A stretch of DNA of 42,056 nucleotides, from the NCBI GenBank assembly GCA_024403515.1, contig JAKSRS010000018.1, forward strand, positions 1 through 42,056, read 5' to 3'. The notes beneath the pieces were generated by a model. That model was not told where the DNA came from. It ran no database searches and was given only the letters and a program-made list of their open reading frames with translations. This stretch comes from Lachnospiraceae bacterium. GTDB taxonomy: Bacteria > Bacillota > Clostridia > Lachnospirales > Lachnospiraceae. Below are positions 17,168 to 25,585 of the stretch, in pieces. The position numbers and the translations under genes were made by a program. Positions within the stretch are counted from its first letter, which is position 1. Each line of letters starts with the position of its first letter.

Positions 17168-18769
17168 CTAGTATTTTACTCCCCAAACGCTTTCGTTATG
17201 ACCAACTGCAGAAAATGTCATAACGCTAATTCCGGCTTCATCCTGCATCTGACAGAAAACACCACTGTATTCTTTTTCGTCAAAAGAAAGTGTCATGTAG
17301 TATTTTCCTTCCTCGCAGCTCCAGGTTCCGCTTGCTTCTTCTCCCTTAACGCTTCCGTCAGAAAGAAGATATAAAATCGAAGGTGCAGCCACCTTGTTAT
17401 CAATACCTGTTCCCTGATTTATAAAGAAATATCTTCCTACGATATCATCTTTGTCATATCCTGTATCTGAAACCACTTCTTTGCTTGTTACGTAAGGTAA
17501 CATGCAAGGCCAGCCTTCTTTATTCAGTAAATACTGCTTAACCTTGGGCGTATGTTTTTCAGATGCCTTGTCAAATCTTGTATGGTATGCAATGTACCTT
17601 CTTCCGTCTTCATCAATAAAGGCTGAATTATGTCCGGTTGCCTTGTATCCGACATTTAGACTTGGAAGAAAATAATTTCCCGAAAGTTTTAAACCGAAGT
17701 ATTCATGAGCAGTTTTGGCATCAGGATATGCTCCGTTCATATCAACATAATCACCATCAACCGTCTCAGATCTGAATACTCTTATCTGATAACCACCTTC
17801 TCTTGTAAGCTCACCATACGATACATAAAGGTAGTAGTAGCCACTTTCTTTATCATATAAGATATAAGGCCCCTCTATTGAATGATGTCCGCCACCAAGA
17901 AGTCTCTTGCCGTAATAAATATCTGTGTTCTTATCATCACTATCTGCATGAATTGGCATTCCGCTTTCTTCATCAAGTTCTATTAAGAAGATTCCACCTG
18001 ACCAGGAACCATAGACCATCCAAAGTCTTTCATCTTCATCATAAAAAACCGTTGGATCTATACAGTTCGGAAACTTCTTGTAGTTATAAGCAAAACCTGC
18101 ATTGGAAGTATATGTCGAAACTGCAGTTTCCTTATCTGTAAAGTCCAAGATGTTTGTAAGTTCAATGTTATCGGCGGTTTCTCCTGAATAAAGAAGGGTA
18201 CTCACATAGCTGTAGGGGCCTTCTATCGTATCAGCTACTGCCATATAAATGGTCGATGCATTGAAGGTTGAAGAAGTACAGCCGTACATGCAGTACTTGC
18301 CCATTTTCCTGTTATAAATAACATCAGGAGCCCATACATGAACCGTCTTATCCTCTGTAGGAATCGTTGAAAGACTGTAGCCTGTAAAGTCAAACTCTCC
18401 TGACTTCATATTTTTAAGGTCACCGAAAACGGGATTTTTGTCTGTGTAGCCACCGCTTAACATCTTCCAATTGGTTAAATCCTTGGATGTTGCGCTGCTA
18501 AGATGTGAACCAAAAAGATAATAAGTATCACCGTCTTTTACTATCGAAGGATCATGAACCTCAGCCTTGGCCATGTCGTTATCAAATCTTGCGATTCCCT
18601 CATAATCAACCGTAAAATCATATTCTGTTTCCAAAACCTCATCCTCTAAAGTCGGCTCAACTGCCAAATTGCCGCCTTCTTTCCCCGTATTTGAGCATCC
18701 TGTTAAAGCAATCAGTAAAGACATTACTGTTAATAAAACCGATGCTTTCGTAATCTTTCTTTTGCACAT
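17168..18769 (-). CDS. Secreted GH43 endo-arabinanase lipoprotein
   Basis: 533 residues. It starts MCKRKITKAS at 18769, where GGGAG lies 9 nt upstream; upstream in-frame codons run through the preceding gene's terminator. Signal peptide with lipobox ALTGC (Cys25), so it is anchored on the cell surface. A GH43 propeller spans about residues 65-420, with the triad Asp73 (VHDPSIVKDG), Asp238 (NCIDPTVF) and Glu299 (SIEGPY). A C-terminal beta domain (about 430-533) with DGSVKGEEASGTW matches the accessory domain of two-domain arabinanases such as Bacillus AbnB/Abn2. It cuts alpha-1,5-arabinan into oligosaccharides for import. First gene after the ArsR-like regulator. Confidence 0.9.
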   Translation of the reverse strand: MCKRKITKASVLLTVMSLLIALTGCSNTGKEGGNLAVEPTLEDEVLETEYDFTVDYEGIARFDNDMAKAEVHDPSIVKDGDTYYLFGSHLSSATSKDLTNWKMLSGGYTDKNPVFGDLKNMKSGEFDFTGYSLSTIPTEDKTVHVWAPDVIYNRKMGKYCMYGCTSSTFNASTIYMAVADTIEGPYSYVSTLLYSGETADNIELTNILDFTDKETAVSTYTSNAGFAYNYKKFPNCIDPTVFYDEDERLWMVYGSWSGGIFLIELDEESGMPIHADSDDKNTDIYYGKRLLGGGHHSIEGPYILYDKESGYYYLYVSYGELTREGGYQIRVFRSETVDGDYVDMNGAYPDAKTAHEYFGLKLSGNYFLPSLNVGYKATGHNSAFIDEDGRRYIAYHTRFDKASEKHTPKVKQYLLNKEGWPCMLPYVTSKEVVSDTGYDKDDIVGRYFFINQGTGIDNKVAAPSILYLLSDGSVKGEEASGTWSCEEGKYYMTLSFDEKEYSGVFCQMQDEAGISVMTFSAVGHNESVWGVKY

Positions 18770-18820
18770 AAAACCAAGCTCCCTTATGCTCACTTTTAAA
18801 AGTTTGCTTTTATAGATAAA

Positions 18821-18852
18821 TAAAAAACAGCCAAATGATTTACATTTGGCTG
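18821..18852 (-). terminator. Terminator containing the regulator's stop codon in its loop
   Basis: CAGCCAAATG (18828-18837) and CATTTGGCTG (18843-18852) form a perfect 10-bp stem with loop ATTTA, followed on the minus strand by TTTTTTATTT. The TAA of the ArsR-like gene (18840-18842) lies in the loop, so a terminating ribosome would cover the hairpin and could favour read-through into the arabinanase gene. Confidence 0.85.
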
Positions 18853-19760
18853 TAAGTAATGTGTACTTTAATATCCTGATTGTAGTTTCCGAATTGACCT
18901 CCAAAGAGTGTAAGTCCACCTGCGTGAACCGCATCTTCAGCAACCTGAAACTTAAATTTGACTACGCTCTTATAATCCAGATTAAACTGCTTAATATTGA
19001 CGTCTGAAATCTTGAGACCATCTATGTAGGTTCCCTTCTTGTCAATTGTAAGAACCTTTAGTAATCCGTACTGATTCCAGTTATCGTACCACCAGTCAGG
19101 TGTGAAGATTCCTCGGACATCTCCGTAATCTCCTGCACTTGTCCAGGTGCCCAGTAAAACGTCGTTTAATATAAAGCTTATATCTGAAGGCCAGTCGCTG
19201 TTAACGCCCGGCGCCTCTGAGCTTATTTCAAATGAAAGTGTTATCTTCTCGATCTTAGTCGCATCCGGCAACAGATTAGGAATTATGTATTCTACATATC
19301 CTTTGCCAAACCATAAGATTCCAGCATTAATTCTATCCGGATGGGCAAAATAACGAGAATCGTCAACTTCACCAATGAGTGACTGAGTCGTTGCAAGGCC
19401 GCAAGTAGGATAAATCACATAATCGCTATAGTGACCTACCTTAACTTCAGTATCATAAATAAGTTCTTCTCTGCTGCTTTCTTCTGATTCAAGATCAATC
19501 AAAAGCTGCTTTTCGCTTAACCTGCACATTTTCTTGTTGCCATGTACATTTCGTTCCGACAAAACAACAATTATTCCTGCTTCTTCAAGCATACGGATAT
19601 GGCTTGTAAGCGCTCCATTAGTTACTCCCAATGCGGTAGCAATTTCATTCATACTCATCTGCTTATTTTCAATCAGAAGCTTAATAATGTTAACTCTGAT
19701 TTCGGAACCGAACGCCTTAAATATAGGCATCCCATCCTCTATTCTTTTAATGTGAATCAA
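18840..19760 (-). CDS. ArsR-type regulator with C-terminal beta-rich sensor domain
   Basis: 306 residues. Residues 10-95 form a winged helix of the ArsR type: IFKAFGSEIRVNIIKLL, then SMNEIATALGVTNGALTSHI as the recognition helix region. There are no metal-binding cysteine clusters of the SmtB kind. Residues 115-306 form a large beta-rich domain rich in Trp, Tyr, Gly and Asp (GTWTSAGDYGDVRG, TPDWWYDNWNQYG, GGLTLFGGQFGNYNQD), resembling a lectin or carbohydrate-binding jelly roll. The start is a TTG with AGGTAGG about 8 nt upstream; a second option is Met11 with AGAGG. It lies 36 bp after araQ and before the arabinanase gene, so it probably senses an arabino-oligosaccharide and controls this locus, including itself. 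The ligand and its sign of control are inference. Confidence 0.85.
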   Translation of the reverse strand: MIHIKRIEDGMPIFKAFGSEIRVNIIKLLIENKQMSMNEIATALGVTNGALTSHIRMLEEAGIIVVLSERNVHGNKKMCRLSEKQLLIDLESEESSREELIYDTEVKVGHYSDYVIYPTCGLATTQSLIGEVDDSRYFAHPDRINAGILWFGKGYVEYIIPNLLPDATKIEKITLSFEISSEAPGVNSDWPSDISFILNDVLLGTWTSAGDYGDVRGIFTPDWWYDNWNQYGLLKVLTIDKKGTYIDGLKISDVNIKQFNLDYKSVVKFKFQVAEDAVHAGGLTLFGGQFGNYNQDIKVHITYSQM

Positions 19761-19796
19761 TTCAATTTACCTACCTTTATTTATCTCATGACCATT

Positions 19797-20669
19797 TTAA
19801 CCTTTCACGCCAGAAATTGCCATAGATTCGATAATAAATCTTTGGAAAAAGAAAAACAGTAACAAAGTAGGTATCAAAGCCAGCACAGAAGCTGTCATAA
19901 TAAGCGGATAATTACTGTTTACCGCATACTGTGAATTGAACTGTCTGATTACAACCTGCAATGTGTGCCATTTATCATTGGCCACGAAAATTGTAGGAGC
20001 AAGGTAATCGTTCCAAATTCCCATGAACCAAAGAATAATCTGTGTCATTACAGCTCCCTTCATAAGAGGGAAGAAAATGCTGTAGTACATCTTAAAGTAT
20101 CCACAGCCATCAATCTTGGCCGCTTCAACAAATTCGTAAGGAACACTTGTAAGATTCTGTCTTAAGAAGAAAATCATACTAACGTTTCCGAATAAGCCGG
20201 GTAAAATAAGTGGAAGCAAACTGTCTGTAATTCCCCATCTTGTAAACATTACATACTGAGGAATCATGATTACTGCAAAGGGAATCATCATTGTTGCAAG
20301 TAATCCCAAAAAGATTCCGCCTTTACCTTTAAAGCGAAGCTTACTAAATGAAAAGGCTGCAAGTGATGATGTAAAGCCACCGACTATTAAAACCGGAATT
20401 TCAACTAACATTGTGTTTCTAACACCCTGAAGGAAGTTAGATTCAAATATTACTTCATGGTAAGTACCTGATTTAAAGGGTCTTGGTATAAGACTGAACT
20501 TACCTGATAAGATCTGACCTTTTGTCATAAATGATGCGCACACCATATATATAAGAGGAAAGACCATCGCTACTGCGCCAAGAGAAAGAAGAATAAATAC
20601 GATAACATCGATTCTTTTTTCTTTTTTAGTCTTTACTTCAGATGTCTGAAGATCTTTATTTCCTGCCAT
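19797..20669 (-). CDS. araQ: AraQ-type arabino-oligosaccharide ABC permease
   Basis: 290 residues, MalG-like subfamily with six helices. The EAA coupling loop is PYEFVEAAKIDGCGYFKMYYSIFFPLMK. The C-terminus ends QRFIIESMAISGVKG, typical of AraQ/MsmG permeases. AGGAGG lies 8 nt before the ATG. It is 13 bp downstream of araP. The N-terminal 20 residues are charged and cytoplasmic. The transporter needs an MsmX-type ATPase from elsewhere. The arabinan-derived substrate is inferred from the flanking GH43/GH51 genes. Confidence 0.9.
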   Translation of the reverse strand: MAGNKDLQTSEVKTKKEKRIDVIVFILLSLGAVAMVFPLIYMVCASFMTKGQILSGKFSLIPRPFKSGTYHEVIFESNFLQGVRNTMLVEIPVLIVGGFTSSLAAFSFSKLRFKGKGGIFLGLLATMMIPFAVIMIPQYVMFTRWGITDSLLPLILPGLFGNVSMIFFLRQNLTSVPYEFVEAAKIDGCGYFKMYYSIFFPLMKGAVMTQIILWFMGIWNDYLAPTIFVANDKWHTLQVVIRQFNSQYAVNSNYPLIMTASVLALIPTLLLFFFFQRFIIESMAISGVKG

Positions 20670-20682
20670 CGAACCATCCTCC

Positions 20683-21606
20683 TTAATCTATTGTTTTAAC
20701 CCATTTATCCTGGCCCTTAAAGTTAATAAAGGTAATGATAAAGATAAATATTGCTAACAAGAATGCCATTGCTGAAGCGTATCCGTACTTATTGGCTGCA
20801 AACTTGTCGTATAAGTAGAATACGACGGTCGCTGCTGAGTAATTGAGGCCTCCCTTAGGAAGCATTACAAGTACTTCTACGAATACCTGGAAGCCACCGA
20901 TCATACCGGTGATTAAAAGGTAGAAAGTAACAGGTGATACCAGTGGCCATGTGATGTTCTTAAATAAAGTCCAACCGCTGGCTCCATCGATTTTAGCAGC
21001 TTCATAATAGTCTCTCGGAATACTCTGAAGGCCTGATAAATAGAGGATTATTGAAGTTCCAAGGCCTTTCCAGGTCATGAATATAATCATGGATACCTTT
21101 ACCCAGAAAGGATTACCAAGCCAGTTAGGTCCCTTTTGACCTGTGATAGCTTTAATAATTACGTTAAACAAACCATTGTCATAGTTAAATACGAAAGCCC
21201 AAAGGATTGCTACTGCTACTAATGATGAAATAACCGGAACATAATACATTGTTCTTAAAATACGGATTCCCTTAATCTTACGGTTCATACCCATTGCAAT
21301 GAATACACCCAAAAACATTCCTATCGGAATACCGATCATATAAGTAACTGTGTGTCCCAAAACCTTCCAGAACTTAGCATCAGTAAATAGCTTAATGTAG
21401 TTATTAAAACCAACGAAGTGTTCAAGCATGTTGTTCATACCGTTCCAGGTTGTCAAACTTGCTACAAAAGCAAACACAATCGGGAAAGCCATGAAAACAA
21501 GAAAACCTATGAACGGAGGCGCAACAAATGCTAATCCATAACAATTCTCACGAAATGCTGCCTTGCTCATTCTTTTCTTTTGAGGAGTATTGTTTCTTTT
21601 GCCCAT
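20683..21606 (-). CDS. araP: AraP-type arabino-oligosaccharide ABC permease
   Basis: 307 residues, MalF-like subfamily. It starts with a basic tail (MGKRNNTPQKKRMSKAAF), followed by helices from about residue 27. The coupling loop is PRDYYEAAKIDGASGWTLFKNITWPLV. It has no large periplasmic insertion, as expected of Gram-positive AraP/MsmF types. GGAGGG lies 7 nt before the ATG. It is separated from araN by 105 bp that hold a stem-loop. Confidence 0.9.
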   Translation of the reverse strand: MGKRNNTPQKKRMSKAAFRENCYGLAFVAPPFIGFLVFMAFPIVFAFVASLTTWNGMNNMLEHFVGFNNYIKLFTDAKFWKVLGHTVTYMIGIPIGMFLGVFIAMGMNRKIKGIRILRTMYYVPVISSLVAVAILWAFVFNYDNGLFNVIIKAITGQKGPNWLGNPFWVKVSMIIFMTWKGLGTSIILYLSGLQSIPRDYYEAAKIDGASGWTLFKNITWPLVSPVTFYLLITGMIGGFQVFVEVLVMLPKGGLNYSAATVVFYLYDKFAANKYGYASAMAFLLAIFIFIITFINFKGQDKWVKTID

Positions 21607-21646
21607 CTGTTATCCCTCCAAAATTACTAAGTCTCACCTTTTATAT

Positions 21647-21679
21647 AAGCGGGAACGAACCAGGCGTTCATTCCCGCTT
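21647..21679 (-). other. Stem-loop between araN and araP
   Basis: Arms 21647-21660 and 21666-21679 pair over 13 of 14 positions around a 5-nt loop (AAGCGGGAA and TTCCCGCTT at the base). No T-run follows on the minus strand. This is the classic position for an mRNA-stabilising hairpin that lets the binding protein be made in excess over the permeases. Confidence 0.75.
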
Positions 21680-21711
21680 GCAATAAATCTAATATGAAAA
21701 ATCCCTAATAC

Positions 21712-23118
21712 TTATTCGTTCTCGTATGCTTCGTCAAGTAATTCCTGCATCTGAGCAGCTACTTCATTACAGTACTCAGCACTTGAAAGCTGTCCGCTTC
21801 TAACTCTGTCAATTCCTTCAAAGAATAAGTTGAGCCATTCAGCGTTGGGTGTAAATGTTTCGTCGTTAAATCTTGACTTGTAACCGTTCTGGTTATTTAA
21901 GTAGTTGAATAATACCTTGTAGTTATCAGGATACTTTAATGTTCCGTCAGTAATTGCCTGAGCGAATTCTTCGTTAGCCATTGATACTAAGTTAGGAATT
22001 AATACTGAAGCACCACCTTCGATACCTGATTCAAGCTTCATAGCTTCGTCTGAAGCGCTCATGTAGTAAGCAAGCTTTGTAGCAAGGTCTGCGTTCTTTG
22101 TGTTAGCACTTACACAGTAACCAACAGTTCCGCACCAAGCGTATGTTTCGCCTGTAGAAAGTGTAGGGTATGCACATAAATCCCAACCAAATCCAACAAC
22201 TTCAGGATCCATGAATGCTGCGATATCCCATGTACCACATGCGTAGAAACCAATTGTACCGTCAATCCATCTCTGGTAAACGCCAGTACCCTGTTCCTGT
22301 TCAACTGTAGGTGTTACACCGTACTGTGTTGTTAATGCAACCATCTTGTCCATAGCTTCAACGAATGCAGGATCTGTAACGTTGATTGTCTTGTACTCAT
22401 CCTTTAAGAAGCTTGTTCCGTTTGAGTATAACCAGGGCTGAATCATGAGGTTAGGCCAGAAAGCACATCCCCACTGATCAACTTCGCCATCACCATCTGT
22501 ATCCTTTGTAAGTGCTTTACAAACTTCTACGAATTCATCGTATGTGTAAGGCTTGTTAGGATCGGGATAAGCAAGTCCTGCTGCGTCAAATAAATCTTTG
22601 TTGTATGCGTATGCAAATACTGAAGAGTCATGAGGAAGACCATACTGTCCACCCTTGTATTCATATGCTCCTAATGTTCCGCCTAAGATATCAGAAGTAT
22701 CAAGTCCTGCTGATTCAAGTACGGGCTTCATATCAAGAACATAACCGTTTTCTACATAAGCTTTTACATTTTCAGGTCCCATGTAAAATACATCAGGAAG
22801 GTTCTTAGCTGTCATCATACCTGTGATTGTTGTGCCGTAGTCATCTTTAATGCTGAACTGAGCTTCAACCTTGCAGTTGTTAGCAGCTTCAAATCTTGAA
22901 AATAAATCTTTGTACATTGCCTGTTCCTGGTCGTTACCAAAAACATAAATGCTAACTGTCTCACCACCCTTGCTTTCAGCGGGTGCATCTGTCTTAGTTT
23001 CTGTTGCTGTACTCTCTGCACCTGTGTTAGCAGTTTCATTAGATGTGTTGCCACAAGCTGTTAATGAGCCAAGTGCCATTGCTGCAACGAGAAGAGTTGC
23101 CAATACTTTCTTTTTCAT
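21712..23118 (-). CDS. araN: AraN-type sugar-binding lipoprotein
   Basis: 468 residues of the family-1 solute-binding proteins. The signal peptide ends in SLTAC (Cys22), followed by a Thr/Glu/Ala linker. The mature protein opens TVSIYVFGNDQEQAMYKDLF and contains DVFYMGPENVKAYVENGYVLDM and a YNKDLFDAAGLAYPDPNKP segment typical of sugar-binding members. AGGAGG lies 6 nt before the ATG. It is the first gene of the araNPQ-regulator operon, behind a strong sigma-A promoter. Arabino-oligosaccharide specificity is inferred from context. Confidence 0.9.
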   Translation of the reverse strand: MKKKVLATLLVAAMALGSLTACGNTSNETANTGAESTATETKTDAPAESKGGETVSIYVFGNDQEQAMYKDLFSRFEAANNCKVEAQFSIKDDYGTTITGMMTAKNLPDVFYMGPENVKAYVENGYVLDMKPVLESAGLDTSDILGGTLGAYEYKGGQYGLPHDSSVFAYAYNKDLFDAAGLAYPDPNKPYTYDEFVEVCKALTKDTDGDGEVDQWGCAFWPNLMIQPWLYSNGTSFLKDEYKTINVTDPAFVEAMDKMVALTTQYGVTPTVEQEQGTGVYQRWIDGTIGFYACGTWDIAAFMDPEVVGFGWDLCAYPTLSTGETYAWCGTVGYCVSANTKNADLATKLAYYMSASDEAMKLESGIEGGASVLIPNLVSMANEEFAQAITDGTLKYPDNYKVLFNYLNNQNGYKSRFNDETFTPNAEWLNLFFEGIDRVRSGQLSSAEYCNEVAAQMQELLDEAYENE

Positions 23119-23158
23119 TAGTTTTCCTCCTATGAAATTACCTATACATCTTTTTCAC

Positions 23159-23172
23159 AACACGATCGTTTT
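23159..23172. promoter_or_regulatory. LacI-like palindromic operator candidate in the araN leader
   Basis: AACACGATCGTTTT is a 14-bp palindrome with a single mismatched pair and a central CG step, the usual form of LacI-family sites. It lies just downstream of the araN start point, where a bound repressor would block transcription. Confidence 0.45.
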
Positions 23173-23185
23173 GCTGTATGAACAC

Positions 23186-23214
23186 ACTATACAGTCTTTG
23201 TTTAGTTTTATCAA
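23186..23214 (-). promoter_or_regulatory. Sigma-A promoter of the araNPQ operon
   Basis: On the minus strand TTGATA (23209-23214), 17-bp spacer, TATAGT (23186-23191). The predicted start is about 23179, giving a leader of about 60 nt to the araN ATG. Confidence 0.8.
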
Positions 23215-23220
23215 TAGTTT

Positions 23221-23236
23221 TTTACGTTTTTCTAAA
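23221..23236. promoter_or_regulatory. Operator copy A (TTTAcgTTTTTCTAAA)
   Basis: A 16-bp motif 6 bp upstream of the araN -35 box. It agrees with copy B at 14 of 16 positions. Centre-to-centre distance to copy B is 104 bp, about ten helical turns. Confidence 0.5.
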
Positions 23237-23324
23237 CCTAAAGTGCATTTTTATTGTTTTGCACTATTTTAAGATACCATTTTCAGTCAATCTGCTTAAT
23301 AAAATTTGTTGTGAATCGTTTTAC

Positions 23325-23340
23325 TTTAGATTTTTCTAAA
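23325..23340. promoter_or_regulatory. Operator copy B (TTTAGATTTTTCTAAA)
   Basis: A perfect 6-4-6 inverted repeat (TTTAGA, TTTT, TCTAAA), 28 bp upstream of the -35 box of the divergent YesL-type gene. It is the better-preserved partner of copy A. The pair could be bound by one dimer each, with looping. The ArsR-like regulator encoded in the araN operon is the obvious candidate, as inference. Confidence 0.5.
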
Positions 23341-23368
23341 CTACTTTTGCATATTTTATACATCTGTA

Positions 23369-23398
23369 TAGACAAGTCTGTACTTTGAAGTTTATAAT
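23369..23398 (+). promoter_or_regulatory. Sigma-A promoter of the YesL-type gene
   Basis: TAGACA (23369-23374), 18-bp spacer, TATAAT (23393-23398). It gives a leader of about 50 nt. It is divergent from the araN promoter, and the whole 337-bp gap between the two genes holds only these promoters and operators. Confidence 0.65.
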
Positions 23399-23455
23399 AT
23401 CTTTATTAAAAACCTGTTCTATTTACATGTGACACCAAAGCAGGAGAATTTGCTT

Positions 23456-24127
23456 ATGAACATTTTTTCATCGCGAAACCTCCTCGGAAGATTCATGAAC
23501 TGGGTGGGAAATATAGTTATCCTGAATTTCTTATGGTTAATATTCTCACTTCCAATAGTAACTATAGGTGCATCAACTACTGCCCTTTACTATTCAACGA
23601 TGAAATGGATAAGACGAGACGAGGGTTACATCCACACAAACTTTATAAAGTCCTTTAAAGAAAACTTTAAGCAGTCAACTATTATGTGGTTACTGATGCT
23701 GCTTCTTGGTTTTGTAATAACCCTGGATCTAAGAATTGGAATGTTTTTCAATAACGGTCAGGCAGGAATCACAATGGGTAAAATAATGGTAATAACAAGT
23801 ATCCTTCTTTTTATCCCATACATTCTTGTACTTACCTACATTTTTCCGGTTCAGGCCAAGTTTGAAAATAGCATTAAAGATAATATAAAGAACGCTTTTT
23901 TAATGTCTATCGCTCACTTTGGATATACATTACTTATATTTTTTATCCTATTTACATTTGTTTTTTTAACATTAACATCTAAGGTCTTTATAGGTCTTGA
24001 GATACTAACCGGATTTGGATTATATGGTTATATGACTTCTGCACTCTTTGTTGCAGTATTTAGAAAGCATCTTCCCGATGAACTTGTTGATGATGCTGAT
24101 GCTATTGGAATTGACAAATTAAACTAA
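23456..24127 (+). CDS. YesL/DUF624 family membrane protein
   Basis: 223 residues with five or six helices; it begins MNIFSSRNLLGRFMNWVGNIVILNFLW, the typical DUF624 opening. The ATG at 23456 has AGGAG 9 nt upstream and is preferred to an in-frame GTG 27 nt earlier. The family is found next to Lpl- and Yes-type oligosaccharide importers in Firmicutes and is thought to be a helper of sugar uptake; its molecular role is unknown. Divergent from araN and probably co-regulated. Confidence 0.9.
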   Translation: MNIFSSRNLLGRFMNWVGNIVILNFLWLIFSLPIVTIGASTTALYYSTMKWIRRDEGYIHTNFIKSFKENFKQSTIMWLLMLLLGFVITLDLRIGMFFNNGQAGITMGKIMVITSILLFIPYILVLTYIFPVQAKFENSIKDNIKNAFLMSIAHFGYTLLIFFILFTFVFLTLTSKVFIGLEILTGFGLYGYMTSALFVAVFRKHLPDELVDDADAIGIDKLN

Positions 24128-24130
24128 AAC

Positions 24131-24192
24131 AAAAAGCCCCCGGCTTGTCGCATCCTTTAAGGATAACGAAACAGCCGAGGGCTTTAATTTTT
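24131..24192. terminator. Bidirectional terminator between convergent genes
   Basis: AAAGCCC-C-CGGCT and AGCCG-A-GGGCTTT form the outer stem and ATCCTT/AAGGAT an inner one. T-rich tracts follow on both strands (TTTAATTTTT on plus, TTTTTG on minus). It serves the YesL-type gene and the OFA transporter gene. Confidence 0.85.
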
Positions 24193-24195
24193 CAA

Positions 24196-25533
24196 TTATT
24201 TGTTCTTCTTAGCTTCAAGCGCTTTGTCTGAAGGACGTACGAATACGATACTAAGAACTAAAGCAACTACATAAAGAACGATTGTGAAGTATAAAACGTT
24301 CTGGTAACCAACGGGGTTAACCATTACACCATGTACTTCTTTAAATTCACCTGTCTTGGATACGATGAAGTTAGCAATCTGGTTTCCTGTAAGACCTGCG
24401 AAAGCCCATGCAGAAAGTGTAATACCATGAATTGCACTGATTGAACCCATTCCATAGTGATCTGATAAAAGTGTAGGAACGTTAGAGAAACCACCGCCGT
24501 ATCCTGCGTTAACCATGAAGACTAATGCAAGTACTAATACTACAAGAACAGGGTTTCCATCACCATTCTTGATACCGCCTGTAACCATAACGATTGCAGT
24601 AAGTACTATAGAGATAACGAAAATCATCTTATAAACTGTGTTTCTATCCTTCATGTGATCAGCCCAAGCAGAGAAACCTAAACGTCCACCTGCGTTGAAG
24701 ATAGCTGATACTGTTGAAATAACACCAACAACACCTGCTAAACCGATACACTTAACGATCATCTTTTCCTGAGAGATTAATGCAAGACCACATGTAATGT
24801 TGATGTAGAACATTAACCAGATACCTACGTAGTTAAGAATAGGCTTTGTCTTGATTGTCTCCATAATACCAGGCTTCTTCTCTCCCTTAGCGGGTTCATG
24901 CCAGCCTTCAGGTTTCTTAAGAAGAAGGTGTCCTACGAACATCATTACGAAGTAAACACAAGCAAGAATCATGAACATCTTGTAGATTGCTCCGTCGCCG
25001 AGTCCTGAAAGCATCTTCTGCATAATAGGGCTTGCGATAGCCTTAGCTGCACCAAAACCTGCAACTGCAAGTCCTGTAGCAAGACCCTTCTGGTCTTCGA
25101 ACCAAAGCATAAGTGTTTTTACAGGTGAAAGGTAACCTGTACCAAGACCTACACCCATGATAAATCCGTAGCATACATAAATTCCAACTAATGCGAGTGC
25201 ACTACCCTTGTGAGCACCACCGTAGTAGATGAAAAATCCTGTTCCGAACATGCCCAGTGCGAAACAGATTGATGCGATAAGAGAAGATTTATGAATATCC
25301 TTCTCTACAACGTTTCCTAAGAATGCAGCTGACATTCCGAGGAAGAAGATTGCGAAACTGAATGCCCACTCAGTTGCGCCCTTTGAAAAGCCGATGTAGT
25401 CTGCGATTTCCTGACTAAAGATCGACCAGCAGTATACAGTACCGATACTGCAGTGAAGTAAAAGTGCGGGAATAGCGGCACGAATCCACTTGTTAGTGCG
25501 CCATCCGCCTGTCTTCTTTGCGCCTTCGCTCAT
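24196..25533 (-). CDS. OFA-family MFS transporter (oxalate/formate antiporter type)
   Basis: 445 residues, 12 helices. It opens with RAAIPALLLHCSIGTVYCWSIF, the recognised OFA N-terminus, followed by GFSKGATEWAFSFAIFFLGM and GLGTGYLSPVKTLMLWF. A long central loop with KKPEGWHEP is also typical. The family includes the Oxalobacter oxalate:formate exchanger, but most members transport other, unknown monocarboxylates. GGAGGG lies 8 nt before the ATG. It has its own promoter and terminator and is unlinked to neighbours. A formate or short-chain acid substrate would suit a fermenter but is a guess. Confidence 0.9.
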   Translation of the reverse strand: MSEGAKKTGGWRTNKWIRAAIPALLLHCSIGTVYCWSIFSQEIADYIGFSKGATEWAFSFAIFFLGMSAAFLGNVVEKDIHKSSLIASICFALGMFGTGFFIYYGGAHKGSALALVGIYVCYGFIMGVGLGTGYLSPVKTLMLWFEDQKGLATGLAVAGFGAAKAIASPIMQKMLSGLGDGAIYKMFMILACVYFVMMFVGHLLLKKPEGWHEPAKGEKKPGIMETIKTKPILNYVGIWLMFYINITCGLALISQEKMIVKCIGLAGVVGVISTVSAIFNAGGRLGFSAWADHMKDRNTVYKMIFVISIVLTAIVMVTGGIKNGDGNPVLVVLVLALVFMVNAGYGGGFSNVPTLLSDHYGMGSISAIHGITLSAWAFAGLTGNQIANFIVSKTGEFKEVHGVMVNPVGYQNVLYFTIVLYVVALVLSIVFVRPSDKALEAKKNK

Positions 25534-25585
25534 TTTAAGCGCCCTCCATAAATTAAATTTTTAGCACAGTCGTGCATACTACATA

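Noticed and set aside
23311..23326. Catabolite-repression (cre) box near TGTGAATCG
   Set aside because: The spacing of the TG, CG and CA elements is off by one base from the cre consensus; not called.
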